Source: Bacillota bacterium
GTDB lineage: Bacteria > Bacillota > Clostridia > Peptostreptococcales > Anaerovoracaceae
Assembly: GCA_905372035.1 (NCBI GenBank)
Contig: CAJPNN010000026.1
Span: 1 to 20,106 of the forward strand
Reading direction: 5' to 3'
Length of the DNA: 20,106 bases
Shown here: positions 1-7,531 of the stretch, in pieces
How the letters are laid out: the number at the start of each line of letters is the position of its first letter
Position numbering within the stretch: the first letter of the stretch is position 1
The notes under the pieces: model-generated
Told to the model about the DNA's origin: nothing
The model's database searches: none
What the model saw: the letters and a program-made list of their open reading frames with translations, nothing else
Position numbers and translations under genes: made by a program

Positions 1-61
1 ATTAATGTGCTAAAATGTGGTTAGTTTAAACTAACCACATTTTAGCACATTAATCTTTTTT
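1..61 (+). terminator. 54-base perfect palindrome plus T6, terminator or attenuator
   Basis: Bases 1-27 are the exact reverse complement of bases 28-54, with the centre at TTT|AAA. C and then six T residues (56-61) follow. An RNA copy would fold into a very long AT-rich hairpin ending in a U-tract, the form of an intrinsic terminator on the plus strand. Only 38 bases separate it from the start of the first gene, and I see no convincing promoter there. It may therefore end an upstream gene or act as an attenuator in the leader of the biosynthetic operon. The palindrome starts at base 1, so its arms may extend beyond the window, and a fold-back assembly artefact at a contig end cannot be excluded. 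Confidence 0.6.
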
Positions 62-92
62 CATGAAAAATAGCGGCTCAGAGGAGGAAAAC

Positions 93-1274
93 ATGTTTAA
101 ATTTACCGTTGAAGATTTAAAAAAAGATGATTTAAGGGTTTTTGTAGATATGATACCGTATATTTCTTCTAAAATTAAAAGCTTTGATAAAAATCAAAAT
201 GAGATAATTATATCTTGCGAAGATGAGCATAATGAAGAAATAAAAAAAGAATTAACGAGACTCTTAAATATAATCAATTCTATGCAGGATGCAGAACTTG
301 ATAATGCAGTAGTTGAAGATTTTACCGAAAAAACTGTCCTGAATTCAGAAAATATTTTTACGAAATTAATAGAAAACAAGATGGTTAGAGAACTGGCTCC
401 CGGTGTGTTTTCATATTCCGGACTTTTTCTAAGAATATACGAATACTTTGATAAGAAGATAAATGAATATGCTTATAAAAACTTTGAAGAAGTAATCGAG
501 GAAGTATATCCGGTGTTATTTCCGGTAGCCGAATATATTAAAGGCGGCTATTTTGAAAATTTTCCGCACTACATAATGTTTCAAACCAAACTGAATAATA
601 ACATTGACACATATGAAAAATTCACTTCGCAGAAGTCGCCATGTTCCTGTATGGATGAAGTACTTGAGGAAACGTCATTACCTAAAAATGTTTTGAGACA
701 TGCCACTTGTGCACCGGTGTATCCTTCTTTGGAAAATCATGTTTTAAAAGAAAATGAAACCAAATGTTTTTTGGTTTCCGGGCGATGTTTCAGGAACGAG
801 GAGTCGAACATAAAAGAGCTCAGCAGGTTAAATGAATTTAACATGAAAGAATTTGTGTTTGTAGGCAAGGGAGATAATTTGGAACATTATATAAAACAAT
901 CTAAAAAGTTGGTTGAATTTTGGATAAATATTTTCGGATTAAATTCTAAATGTGAAACTGCAAACGATTCCTTTTTCGCAAGCAATTATAAAAAATTAAA
1001 ATATTTTCAGATGATAGGTAATTCAAAATTAGAGTACAAAATCCTCATACCTGACAATAATGAATATATTTCGTGTTGTTCCGTTAATTATCATAGGACG
1101 CATTTTTCAAAACCGTACAATATAAAGAATGTAAACGGAGAATATTGTTATACGGCTTGTTTTGCATTTGGGATTGAAAGGCTGGTATATGCTTTTTTGT
1201 CACAAAAAGGATTGGATATTAAGCTTTGGGATGCTGAAACTGTAGAAGAAATAAAAGAATATGTTGATTTATAA
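93..1274 (+). CDS. Class II aaRS-like amino acid:[carrier protein] ligase
   Basis: This protein (about 393 aa) probably activates an amino acid as aminoacyl-AMP and transfers it to the phosphopantetheine arm of a carrier protein rather than to tRNA. Class II synthetase motif 2 is visible as SGRCFRNEE (about residues 230-237) and motif 3 as CFAFGIERL (about 356-364). Cys206 (ATCAPVY), Glu253 (NMKEFVFVG) and Cys356 are spaced like the Cys-Glu-Cys zinc ligands of the atypical seryl-tRNA-synthetase-like carrier-protein ligases; that assignment is mine, from memory of the family. No tRNA-binding domain is evident, although about 95 N-terminal residues are unassigned. I chose ATG 93 because GAGGAGG (81-87) lies five bases upstream; the ATG at 63 has no ribosome site. 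It opens a run of carrier-protein genes, which supports the call. The substrate cannot be read from the sequence. Confidence 0.78.
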   Translation: MFKFTVEDLKKDDLRVFVDMIPYISSKIKSFDKNQNEIIISCEDEHNEEIKKELTRLLNIINSMQDAELDNAVVEDFTEKTVLNSENIFTKLIENKMVRELAPGVFSYSGLFLRIYEYFDKKINEYAYKNFEEVIEEVYPVLFPVAEYIKGGYFENFPHYIMFQTKLNNNIDTYEKFTSQKSPCSCMDEVLEETSLPKNVLRHATCAPVYPSLENHVLKENETKCFLVSGRCFRNEESNIKELSRLNEFNMKEFVFVGKGDNLEHYIKQSKKLVEFWINIFGLNSKCETANDSFFASNYKKLKYFQMIGNSKLEYKILIPDNNEYISCCSVNYHRTHFSKPYNIKNVNGEYCYTACFAFGIERLVYAFLSQKGLDIKLWDAETVEEIKEYVDL

Positions 1275-1291
1275 AATATATGGAGGGAAAA

Positions 1292-2305
1292 ATGAAATAT
1301 CAAGCTAAAATTATAGGTGCAGGGCATGCACTTCCAAGTAGGATAGTAACATCCGATGAACTTGAGTCAAGTATGAATTTTGAAAAGTTAAATATTAGAA
1401 AAGGTATGTCCACTCTGCTCAGCGGAGTAAGAGAAAGAAGATTTGCGGAAGAAAACGAAAACTCGTCCGATTATGCGGTTATGGCAGGTAAGATGGCATT
1501 AAAAAATGCGAATTTAAGTGCCGAGGAAATAGATCTGCTTCTGTTTTGTTCTATAACTCAAGATTTTATGGAGCCGGCAACGGCAATGAAAGTACAAAAT
1601 GAGCTGGGATGTGTAAATGCCAACTGCTATGATGTAAAAAATGCCTGTAACGGATTTTTGACCGGAATAGAGATTGCAAATATGTATATCGAGACCGAAA
1701 GAGCAGAAAATATACTTATCGTTTCAGGTGAGGTGCTAAGCAGATTTTTGCAGATGAATTATAAGACGGCGGATGAAATTCAAAATGCCAATGCGACATT
1801 CGCAATCGGTGACGGTGGAGGAGCTCTTGTTTTGAGAGCGGTTGAATGTGATGAACCTATATATAAATCTAAATTCAAATCTGTAGGTGTATATTGGGAT
1901 GACGGAGTTTTATGGGGCGGAGGCACGATGCATGCACATGATGTGGATAAGTTTTATTTTCAAAATGAAACAAAAGAAATGATCAAAACGAATTTTGCCA
2001 GATCAATTGAATTTTACAGCGGTACATTTAATGAACTTATGATAGATAAAGAAAATATAGCCTTATTTATACCGCATCAGATAACGAAATACTTAACGGT
2101 AAAAGCTTGTGAGATGCTTGACCTGCCTAAAGAAAAAGTGGTCGATCAAGTTGAATTTTTAGGAAATAACGGCTGTGCTTCCATACCTATTGCAATCTCA
2201 AGAGCGCTTCAAGAAAATAAAATTTCTTTAAACAGCGGGCAGGAAATAGTCCTGTTCGGTTTCGGGAACGGAATAAGCATGGCAACTTTAATGATGAAAT
2301 TATAA
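1292..2305 (+). CDS. KAS III (FabH-like) ketosynthase with intact triad
   Basis: This is a thiolase-fold condensing enzyme of the FabH family (337 aa, the usual length). The nucleophile is Cys119 in the KNACNGF motif, the histidine is His262 in IPHQITKY, and the asparagine is Asn292 in FLGNNGCAS, so the full Cys-His-Asn set for decarboxylative condensation is present. The glycine-rich end FGFGNGISMATL is typical of the fold. GGAGGG (1282-1287) overlaps an upstream in-frame ATG at 1280, so ATG 1292 is the likely start. It lies 17 nt after the aaRS-like gene and 21 nt before the ACP-ligase fusion, consistent with one transcript. It could join an aminoacyl or acyl unit to malonyl-ACP to give a keto product, but a primary-metabolism role or heteroatom acyl transfer are alternatives. 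No malonyl transferase lies nearby. Confidence 0.88.
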   Translation: MKYQAKIIGAGHALPSRIVTSDELESSMNFEKLNIRKGMSTLLSGVRERRFAEENENSSDYAVMAGKMALKNANLSAEEIDLLLFCSITQDFMEPATAMKVQNELGCVNANCYDVKNACNGFLTGIEIANMYIETERAENILIVSGEVLSRFLQMNYKTADEIQNANATFAIGDGGGALVLRAVECDEPIYKSKFKSVGVYWDDGVLWGGGTMHAHDVDKFYFQNETKEMIKTNFARSIEFYSGTFNELMIDKENIALFIPHQITKYLTVKACEMLDLPKEKVVDQVEFLGNNGCASIPIAISRALQENKISLNSGQEIVLFGFGNGISMATLMMKL

Positions 2306-2326
2306 TAAACTGATAGGAGAACGTCA

Positions 2327-4156
2327 ATGAATATAGTTACAGAAATAGAAGTTATAAAATTTTTAAAAGAAAAGATAACCGATAGCATCGAAATACCTGC
2401 AACTATTCCTTTTGTTCAAAGCGGTATATTGAATTCGTTGCAACTTGTAAACATGGTGTTTGAATTGGAAAAATATTTCGGCGTAAAATTCGATTTATCG
2501 AATTTGGACCTGAAATCGATCGAAAGTCCGATAGCTATCGCAAATACTGTTAATGATTTGATGGGTTTAAATAAACTTACATTGAGAGAGTTGATAAGCA
2601 AAATATGTGAGGAAAACAGCGAGAAAGATGCTGTTATGTTTGATGAGGGACTTGTAAAATTCAGCGAACTTTTGCAAAACATAAAACGTATATCCGCAGG
2701 ACTCTTGAACATGGGGATCAACAAGGGTACCAAGGTGGCGATTTTACTTAATAACAGAATAGAATATGTATATGCATATTTTGCCATGTTTTATGTGGGA
2801 GCCATGCCTGTTCCCATAAATAACAGGTGGAAATCCGGGGAAATTGAAAATATTTTAAGAGATTGTGACAGCAGAATAATAATAACAGAAGACATTGTCG
2901 GAACTATGTCGCCTAAAGAAGTTATTACCGAGATTGAAAATAACGGATACGAGTTTGGAAATGTAATTTATATAGGGAATAATCATTATGGGAACAAGGG
3001 TATATCCTTTGATGATCTTATGAACGGTGATGCTGACAAAACGGCTTTGTTGGAAGACATAAAAGCTGATGATGATGCTATGATCTCTTATACCTCAGGT
3101 ACGACGGGAAGCCCTAAAGGAGTTGTACTTAAAAATAATGATATTGTGAAAATATCGCTATACAGTACTAAATTATGGTCGGATGAAAATGATAAACCTT
3201 TTTCAATTGCTCCGTTGTATTCGGCTCAGGGGTTCTTAAGTTTGTTGATTGATTTTTGTACGGAAGACCGATTTAAAATGATTTCAAGTTTTAATCCGAA
3301 CGATATTTTAAAAGAAGTATCTAAGGCGGAAGATACGATATTACACACGCAACCGACTATGTGGACTTTGCTTTTAAATTGCAGGATAATTAATTTTACG
3401 AAGTTCAGCGGGCTTAAAAAAATAGTCGTGTCGGGCTCTTTTTGCAGTCCGGAACTGGCTCAAAGAATAGAAAATAAGTTAAATTGTCAGTTGTTAAATG
3501 CATACGGTCTGATAGAGGGAACTAGCGTTGTTACGATGACAAGGATAGGAGATTCTGAAGACATCAGATTAAATACAGTGGGAAGACCTATTCCGGGAGT
3601 GGAGATTAAAATTGTCGATCAAACTACTAAAAAAACTTTACCGCACGGTGAAATAGGTGAGCTTGCAGTTAGAGGCTATAACATGAAGGAGTACTATAAT
3701 CAACCTGAAAAAACCTCAGAGGTCATTGATGATGAGGGGTGGCTATATACGGGCGATTTAGCTAAATACTATGATAAAGAAAATATAAGCATAGTAGGAA
3801 GATGCAAGGATATGATAATAAGAGGAGGGTTTAATGTTTATCCGAGCGATATTGAAGAAATGCTGCTTCGCATACCGAATGTGCAAACTGCGGCGGTAGT
3901 CGGCAAGGAACATGAAGTATTGGGTGAAGAAATCGTAGCTTTTGTGGTTCCGATAGCAGGAAAAACATTAGAGAAAAATCAAATATCACAATATTTATTT
4001 AAAAATTTATCAAATTATAAACAGCCGGATAAAATAGAATTCATATCGGAAATGCCGATCATACTGGCAGGCAAAATTGATAAAAAACAGCTGATGGAAT
4101 GGTGTGTGCAAGGAATCCCGGATGAAAAACGGGTTTTGTATAAGGAGAAAAAATAA
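2327..4156 (+). CDS. Acyl carrier protein / AMP-forming ligase fusion
   Basis: This is a 609-aa two-domain protein. Residues about 1-80 form a carrier protein with the phosphopantetheine serine Ser37 in GILNSLQLV. Residues about 85-609 are a complete ANL-superfamily adenylating enzyme: YTSGTTGSPK (255-264, phosphate loop), NAYGLIEGT (391-399), YTGDL (474-478), the hinge region GRCKDMIIRGGFNVYP (491-506), and catalytic Lys583 in LAGKIDKKQ. It should activate a carboxylic acid and pass it to its own N-terminal carrier or to the separate carrier encoded just downstream. The YPSDIEE hinge resembles medium-chain acyl and aryl ligases more than NRPS adenylation domains; the substrate is unknown. 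ACP-before-ligase order within one chain is less common than separate proteins. Its start follows AGGAG (2316-2320), and its stop is one base before the next ATG, implying coupled translation. Confidence 0.88.
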   Translation: MNIVTEIEVIKFLKEKITDSIEIPATIPFVQSGILNSLQLVNMVFELEKYFGVKFDLSNLDLKSIESPIAIANTVNDLMGLNKLTLRELISKICEENSEKDAVMFDEGLVKFSELLQNIKRISAGLLNMGINKGTKVAILLNNRIEYVYAYFAMFYVGAMPVPINNRWKSGEIENILRDCDSRIIITEDIVGTMSPKEVITEIENNGYEFGNVIYIGNNHYGNKGISFDDLMNGDADKTALLEDIKADDDAMISYTSGTTGSPKGVVLKNNDIVKISLYSTKLWSDENDKPFSIAPLYSAQGFLSLLIDFCTEDRFKMISSFNPNDILKEVSKAEDTILHTQPTMWTLLLNCRIINFTKFSGLKKIVVSGSFCSPELAQRIENKLNCQLLNAYGLIEGTSVVTMTRIGDSEDIRLNTVGRPIPGVEIKIVDQTTKKTLPHGEIGELAVRGYNMKEYYNQPEKTSEVIDDEGWLYTGDLAKYYDKENISIVGRCKDMIIRGGFNVYPSDIEEMLLRIPNVQTAAVVGKEHEVLGEEIVAFVVPIAGKTLEKNQISQYLFKNLSNYKQPDKIEFISEMPIILAGKIDKKQLMEWCVQGIPDEKRVLYKEKK

Positions 4157-4157
4157 T

Positions 4158-4397
4158 ATGGATTATAAGAATGAAATTATAAAGATGTTAAGGGATAAAT
4201 ACGGGTGGTCGGAAGAAGAGATTATAAATACTGACGACTTTCAGGAACTCGGATTGGATTCACTAAGTGTTTATTCGCTCATTACCGATATAGAAGAGAT
4301 GACAGGTTTTAAATTTGATACAAATGATATTACTGAAGTAAGCAGCCCGAGTAAAATATTTTCATATCTTGATAAAAATTTTAAAAAGGAAAACTGA
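4158..4397 (+). CDS. Stand-alone acyl carrier protein
   Basis: This small acidic protein (79 aa) has the carrier-protein signature ELGLDSLSVYS, with Ser35 as the likely phosphopantetheine site. The length and predicted helical pattern fit a four-helix ACP. I chose ATG 4158, one base after the stop of the ACP-ligase fusion, with AAGGAG at 4142-4146 as ribosome site; an open frame further upstream is only overlap with the ligase. It probably receives either the amino acid from the aaRS-like ligase or the acid from the adjacent ANL enzyme. It is one of three carrier domains in the cluster, next to a dedicated phosphopantetheinyl transferase gene. Confidence 0.92.
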   Translation: MDYKNEIIKMLRDKYGWSEEEIINTDDFQELGLDSLSVYSLITDIEEMTGFKFDTNDITEVSSPSKIFSYLDKNFKKEN

Positions 4398-4403
4398 TTT
4401 CAT

Positions 4404-5402
4404 ATGGAAAGGAATTTCGATGTAAAAAGAGATGTAAATAGTTATGAAGATATATTGAATTTAATTTCGGAAACAAATTTAAAAAACATCTCTTGTAAAA
4501 GAATGTTCGGGTTCAAAATATCTGAAGAAGAAAAAACATCTCTTATATATTGCTGGCAATGCAATTTGGCAGATGTGCAAGGATTTGATACCAAACTGCC
4601 GACTACGGTCATAATAAAAATAGATAATGAGAGCGGAAAAATAACGGACATTGAATTAAAGGATAATTTCAAAGGATCTCAGGGGATGCCTTGTGCACGA
4701 CAATTTTTGGATAGAAGATTAAAGAGCGTCTTGATAAATGAAGAGTTTAAGATCGAAAATAAAACACTTCAAGACCCGCTTATTTTAGCTTGTAGACACA
4801 CTCACGAATTAGTTATAGGAGCTGTAAGTTTTTATGAAATTTATAAAAAGAGAAAAACGGATTCGTATAATGAAAACACCTTTGCAAGTATAGATGACGA
4901 CGGGATAGAGCTCTTCAATATTATGGATTTGCTTGAAAAAGAAGTTCTTTACAACGTACGGTTCAATTTTAGAATAAGTGATATATGTATGAACGAAGAT
5001 GGAGAAATATATGAGATTAAATATATGAATATTAAAAGTTATATATTTGAAAATGGAGATAAGATTTTATTAAAAGAAGATGTAATTGAGGCTGCAAAAG
5101 GAACTCGAGAAATATCGCTTATATTTATGAAAGCTTTCTCCAAATTATGGAAGCATGCCGGCAATCAGTACGATATCAAAAAGAATTTTTATTTTTCCAA
5201 CTTATGGCCGCCTTCAATATATGGGATTTTCATACAATCAATAGCATTAGCCGTGCATGGCGGAAATTATGCTTATTTTCAGCATGCGTTATCCGGGCTT
5301 CAAAAGGGATGCGGAAATCCGAAATGTGTGGGAATAGTAAATGATATTGAAGAAGCGATGGAGCATTTTCCTGATTTTAAAATAGAGGATATGTATGAAT
5401 AA
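4404..5402 (+). CDS. Unrecognised 332-aa cluster protein
   Basis: I do not recognise this protein with confidence. It has no signal peptide or obvious membrane segment and is probably cytoplasmic. Visible features are a beta-rich N-terminal half (about residues 45-150) containing GMPCARQF and an ACRHTHELVIGA segment (129-140). The helical C-terminal half contains NLWPPSIYG (266-274) and GCGNPKC (302-308). The order of a small strand-rich region, a lone Cys, then Cys/His-His-Glu-Leu is faintly reminiscent of DUF2889 proteins, but that is a weak impression from memory. It sits six bases after the carrier protein and overlaps the PPTase gene by eight bases, so it is expressed with the pathway and could be its missing tailoring, release or condensation step. 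The start has AAAGGA 13 bases upstream, a long spacing. Confidence 0.85.
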   Translation: MERNFDVKRDVNSYEDILNLISETNLKNISCKRMFGFKISEEEKTSLIYCWQCNLADVQGFDTKLPTTVIIKIDNESGKITDIELKDNFKGSQGMPCARQFLDRRLKSVLINEEFKIENKTLQDPLILACRHTHELVIGAVSFYEIYKKRKTDSYNENTFASIDDDGIELFNIMDLLEKEVLYNVRFNFRISDICMNEDGEIYEIKYMNIKSYIFENGDKILLKEDVIEAAKGTREISLIFMKAFSKLWKHAGNQYDIKKNFYFSNLWPPSIYGIFIQSIALAVHGGNYAYFQHALSGLQKGCGNPKCVGIVNDIEEAMEHFPDFKIEDMYE

Positions 5403-5898
5403 AATTAATTTATTTATATCAAAAAATTATTTGAACAGAGATAATTTTTTCAGAGAAATTTTGAAGTTGATGGAGATTAAAGAGTATAATGTTATAAAAA
5501 ACAAATATGGTAAGCCATATTTTGAAAAAGAGAATATATATTTTAACCTCTCCCATTCCAAGGAGTATATTGCCGCAGCTTTTTATAAAAAGGAAATAGG
5601 AATAGATATACAGGATATAAAACCCGTGTCCGAACGGATGTATAGAAGATGTCTTTCCTTGAAAGAACAAGAGTGTATCAATGATACCGACTTTGATAAA
5701 GATACCTGGTTCACTTATATTTGGACAAGAAAGGAAGCGTACATAAAATATTTGGGAAAGTCGATTTTAACGGACTTATCCGTGATAAATGTTTTGGATA
5801 TGGATTATATCTATTCCGATTTTATAGAAGAATACTGTTTAAGCATATATATAAAAAAAGAAAGGAAAAAACCCGAAGTATGTTTGATGTATATTTGA
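5395..5898 (+). CDS. 4'-phosphopantetheinyl transferase, short Sfp-type
   Basis: This enzyme moves phosphopantetheine from coenzyme A to the conserved serine of carrier proteins. At 167 aa it is shorter than Sfp (about 220 aa), but its motifs are clear: YGKPYF (38-43), FNLSHS (50-55), GIDIQ (69-73, Mg-binding Asp71) and WTRKEAYIKYLGK (110-122, with Glu114 and Lys118). The start overlaps the end of the preceding gene by eight bases, with AGAGGA (5384-5389) five bases upstream. Its 3' end overlaps the next gene by 19 bases. Its presence inside the cluster implies that it activates the three local carrier domains, separately from the AcpS of fatty acid synthesis. Confidence 0.92.
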   Translation: MNKINLFISKNYLNRDNFFREILKLMEIKEYNVIKNKYGKPYFEKENIYFNLSHSKEYIAAAFYKKEIGIDIQDIKPVSERMYRRCLSLKEQECINDTDFDKDTWFTYIWTRKEAYIKYLGKSILTDLSVINVLDMDYIYSDFIEEYCLSIYIKKERKKPEVCLMYI

Positions 5899-6800
5899 AA
5901 GATATAAATATAAAAGTAGGAGAGTTTTGCGATTTAAATAAATTGAGCAACGATAACCTGGTCTTTTCGAGTATAAAAGAGTTGGAAGAGTTCGGCTATA
6001 GGGGATGTTACATATTGAAAAAAGACGAAGAAGATTATGATAAACATGTAGTGGATGAATTCATCTCGGATTTTGATTTGGACTCTATAGATTATATTCT
6101 ATATAACAATACGTTTATTGAATATAAAAATTATGATTCGGATCAAAAAAATTTTATGGAATTTTTTTTGGATTATCCGCTAAACAGAAGCTTGGATAAG
6201 ATAAATAAATCTATCCCGCATATAGGAATATCTCAGCAGGCATGCAACGGGCTTTTCAGTTGTATAGAACATGCAATAAATATTTTTGGAAGCAATGATA
6301 AATATAAAAATGTTTTGTGCATAAGCGAAGACATATTGCCTAAAGGTTGTTTTTATGACAGACCTTCGCAGAGAATGTTGTTTTCCGATACCGTATCTGG
6401 AGCGGTTTTGAGCAAAGATAAGACGGTATACAAGCTTATAGATATAAAGAATGTACATATACCGAACGATAATTATTTTTTGTTTGTAGATTCGGTTATA
6501 AAACTAATTAAAAATATATGTAAAATAAATTCTTTGGATCTGAAAGATATAAAAAATTATTTTGTACCGAATTTTTGGGAGGATACATGGATGACGATAT
6601 TGGAAAAAATTTATGATAATAACGATATTCATTATACCAATACTATAAAAATTTATGCGCACGGTCTTTCGGCCGATTTTATTACAAATATAAAAGATCA
6701 CTATGCCGCCGGCAAGTTTGAAAAAGGCGGTTACTATATAGGAATAAGTTATGGTTACGGCGGAAATATATCTTGTTTATTGTTTAAATATGATAATTAA
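5880..6800 (+). CDS. Degenerate KAS III-like protein (Cys kept, His and Asn lost)
   Basis: This is a 306-aa FabH-fold protein, more divergent than the other ketosynthase here. Cys122 in SQQACNGLF lines up with the active Cys of the intact enzyme, FSDTVSGAVLS with its GDGGGALVL, and the C-terminal YGYGGNISCLLFK with FGFGNGISMATLMMK. The histidine motif IPHQ has become VPNFW (Asn231). Where the intact enzyme has LGNNGCAS, this one has AHGLSADF, so the asparagine is gone although a His261 lies beside it. Such proteins cannot be assumed to decarboxylate malonyl groups. They may be acyltransferases that make ester, amide or thioester bonds, or non-condensing partners of a heterodimer. I chose ATG 5880, inside the PPTase end; AAAGGA lies 13 bases upstream, and no nearer start exists. 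Confidence 0.8.
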   Translation: MFDVYLKDINIKVGEFCDLNKLSNDNLVFSSIKELEEFGYRGCYILKKDEEDYDKHVVDEFISDFDLDSIDYILYNNTFIEYKNYDSDQKNFMEFFLDYPLNRSLDKINKSIPHIGISQQACNGLFSCIEHAINIFGSNDKYKNVLCISEDILPKGCFYDRPSQRMLFSDTVSGAVLSKDKTVYKLIDIKNVHIPNDNYFLFVDSVIKLIKNICKINSLDLKDIKNYFVPNFWEDTWMTILEKIYDNNDIHYTNTIKIYAHGLSADFITNIKDHYAAGKFEKGGYYIGISYGYGGNISCLLFKYDN

Positions 6801-6829
6801 TTTTATAAAAAAATGAAAGGAGATAAATT

Positions 6830-7531
6830 ATGACATTAATTGAATTTGATAAAGTTTCTAAAATCTACAAAATGGGAAGTGATGAAATTCGTGCATTGGA
6901 TAAGATCAGCCTTTCGATAGATAAAGGGGAATTTACAGTTATATTGGGACCGTCGGGCTCGGGGAAATCCACATTGCTTAATTTACTTGGCGGAATGGAT
7001 AGACCTACTGAAGGAAATATAATCTTTGACGGGCAGCAAGTGTCTTCTTTTACTGAAAAACAACTTGAACTTTATCGAAGAGATTCCATAGGGTTTGTAT
7101 TTCAATTCTATAATTTAATACCTTCATTGACTTCGAGAGAAAATGTAGCAATCGCAGCAAAATTGACAAAAAATCCGCTGGATACGGATAAAGTCATAGA
7201 AGCCGTGGGGCTGTCGAATAGAAAAAATTTGTTTCCTTCAAATTTATCGGGAGGTGAATTGCAAAGGCTGTCAATCGCAAGAGCACTGGTGAAAAATCCT
7301 AAAATTTTGCTTTGTGATGAACCTACGGGAGCACTTGACAGCGCAACGGGTACAAAGGTGTTATCTTTATTGAAAAATACTGCGAAAGAAAACAATATCG
7401 CTTTAATAATAGTGACTCATAATTCAAAACTGGAGGAAATATCGGATAAATTGATAAGACTTAAGGATGGGAAGATTTTGAGCATGGAAAAAAATAAACA
7501 TCCGAAGAGTATAACGGAGGTTGAATGGTAA
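6830..7531 (+). CDS. ABC transporter ATPase, MacB/LolD type
   Basis: This is the cytoplasmic ATP-hydrolysing subunit (233 aa, normal length) of a MacB/LolD-class ABC system, a class of exporters and mechanotransmission pumps. Complete motifs are Walker A GPSGSGKST (40-48), Q-loop Gln92 in FQFYNLIP, signature LSGGELQR (139-146), Walker B ILLCDEP (159-165) and switch His197 in VTHN. A strong ribosome site, AAAGGAG, precedes the start. The stop overlaps the permease start region, so the two proteins are made together. Position inside the carrier-protein cluster suggests export of, or self-protection against, the pathway product. The related BceA peptide-sensing type is an alternative, but no two-component system is nearby. 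Confidence 0.95.
   Translation: MTLIEFDKVSKIYKMGSDEIRALDKISLSIDKGEFTVILGPSGSGKSTLLNLLGGMDRPTEGNIIFDGQQVSSFTEKQLELYRRDSIGFVFQFYNLIPSLTSRENVAIAAKLTKNPLDTDKVIEAVGLSNRKNLFPSNLSGGELQRLSIARALVKNPKILLCDEPTGALDSATGTKVLSLLKNTAKENNIALIIVTHNSKLEEISDKLIRLKDGKILSMEKNKHPKSITEVEW

Noticed and set aside
2416..2787. 123-codon minus-strand open frame inside the ACP-ligase fusion
   Set aside because: It is antisense to conserved ACP and ligase motifs, without start signals.
5147..5344. 65-codon plus-strand open frame inside the unknown cluster protein
   Set aside because: It overlaps a longer frame with a consistent start and operon overlaps; no ribosome site or recognisable sequence.
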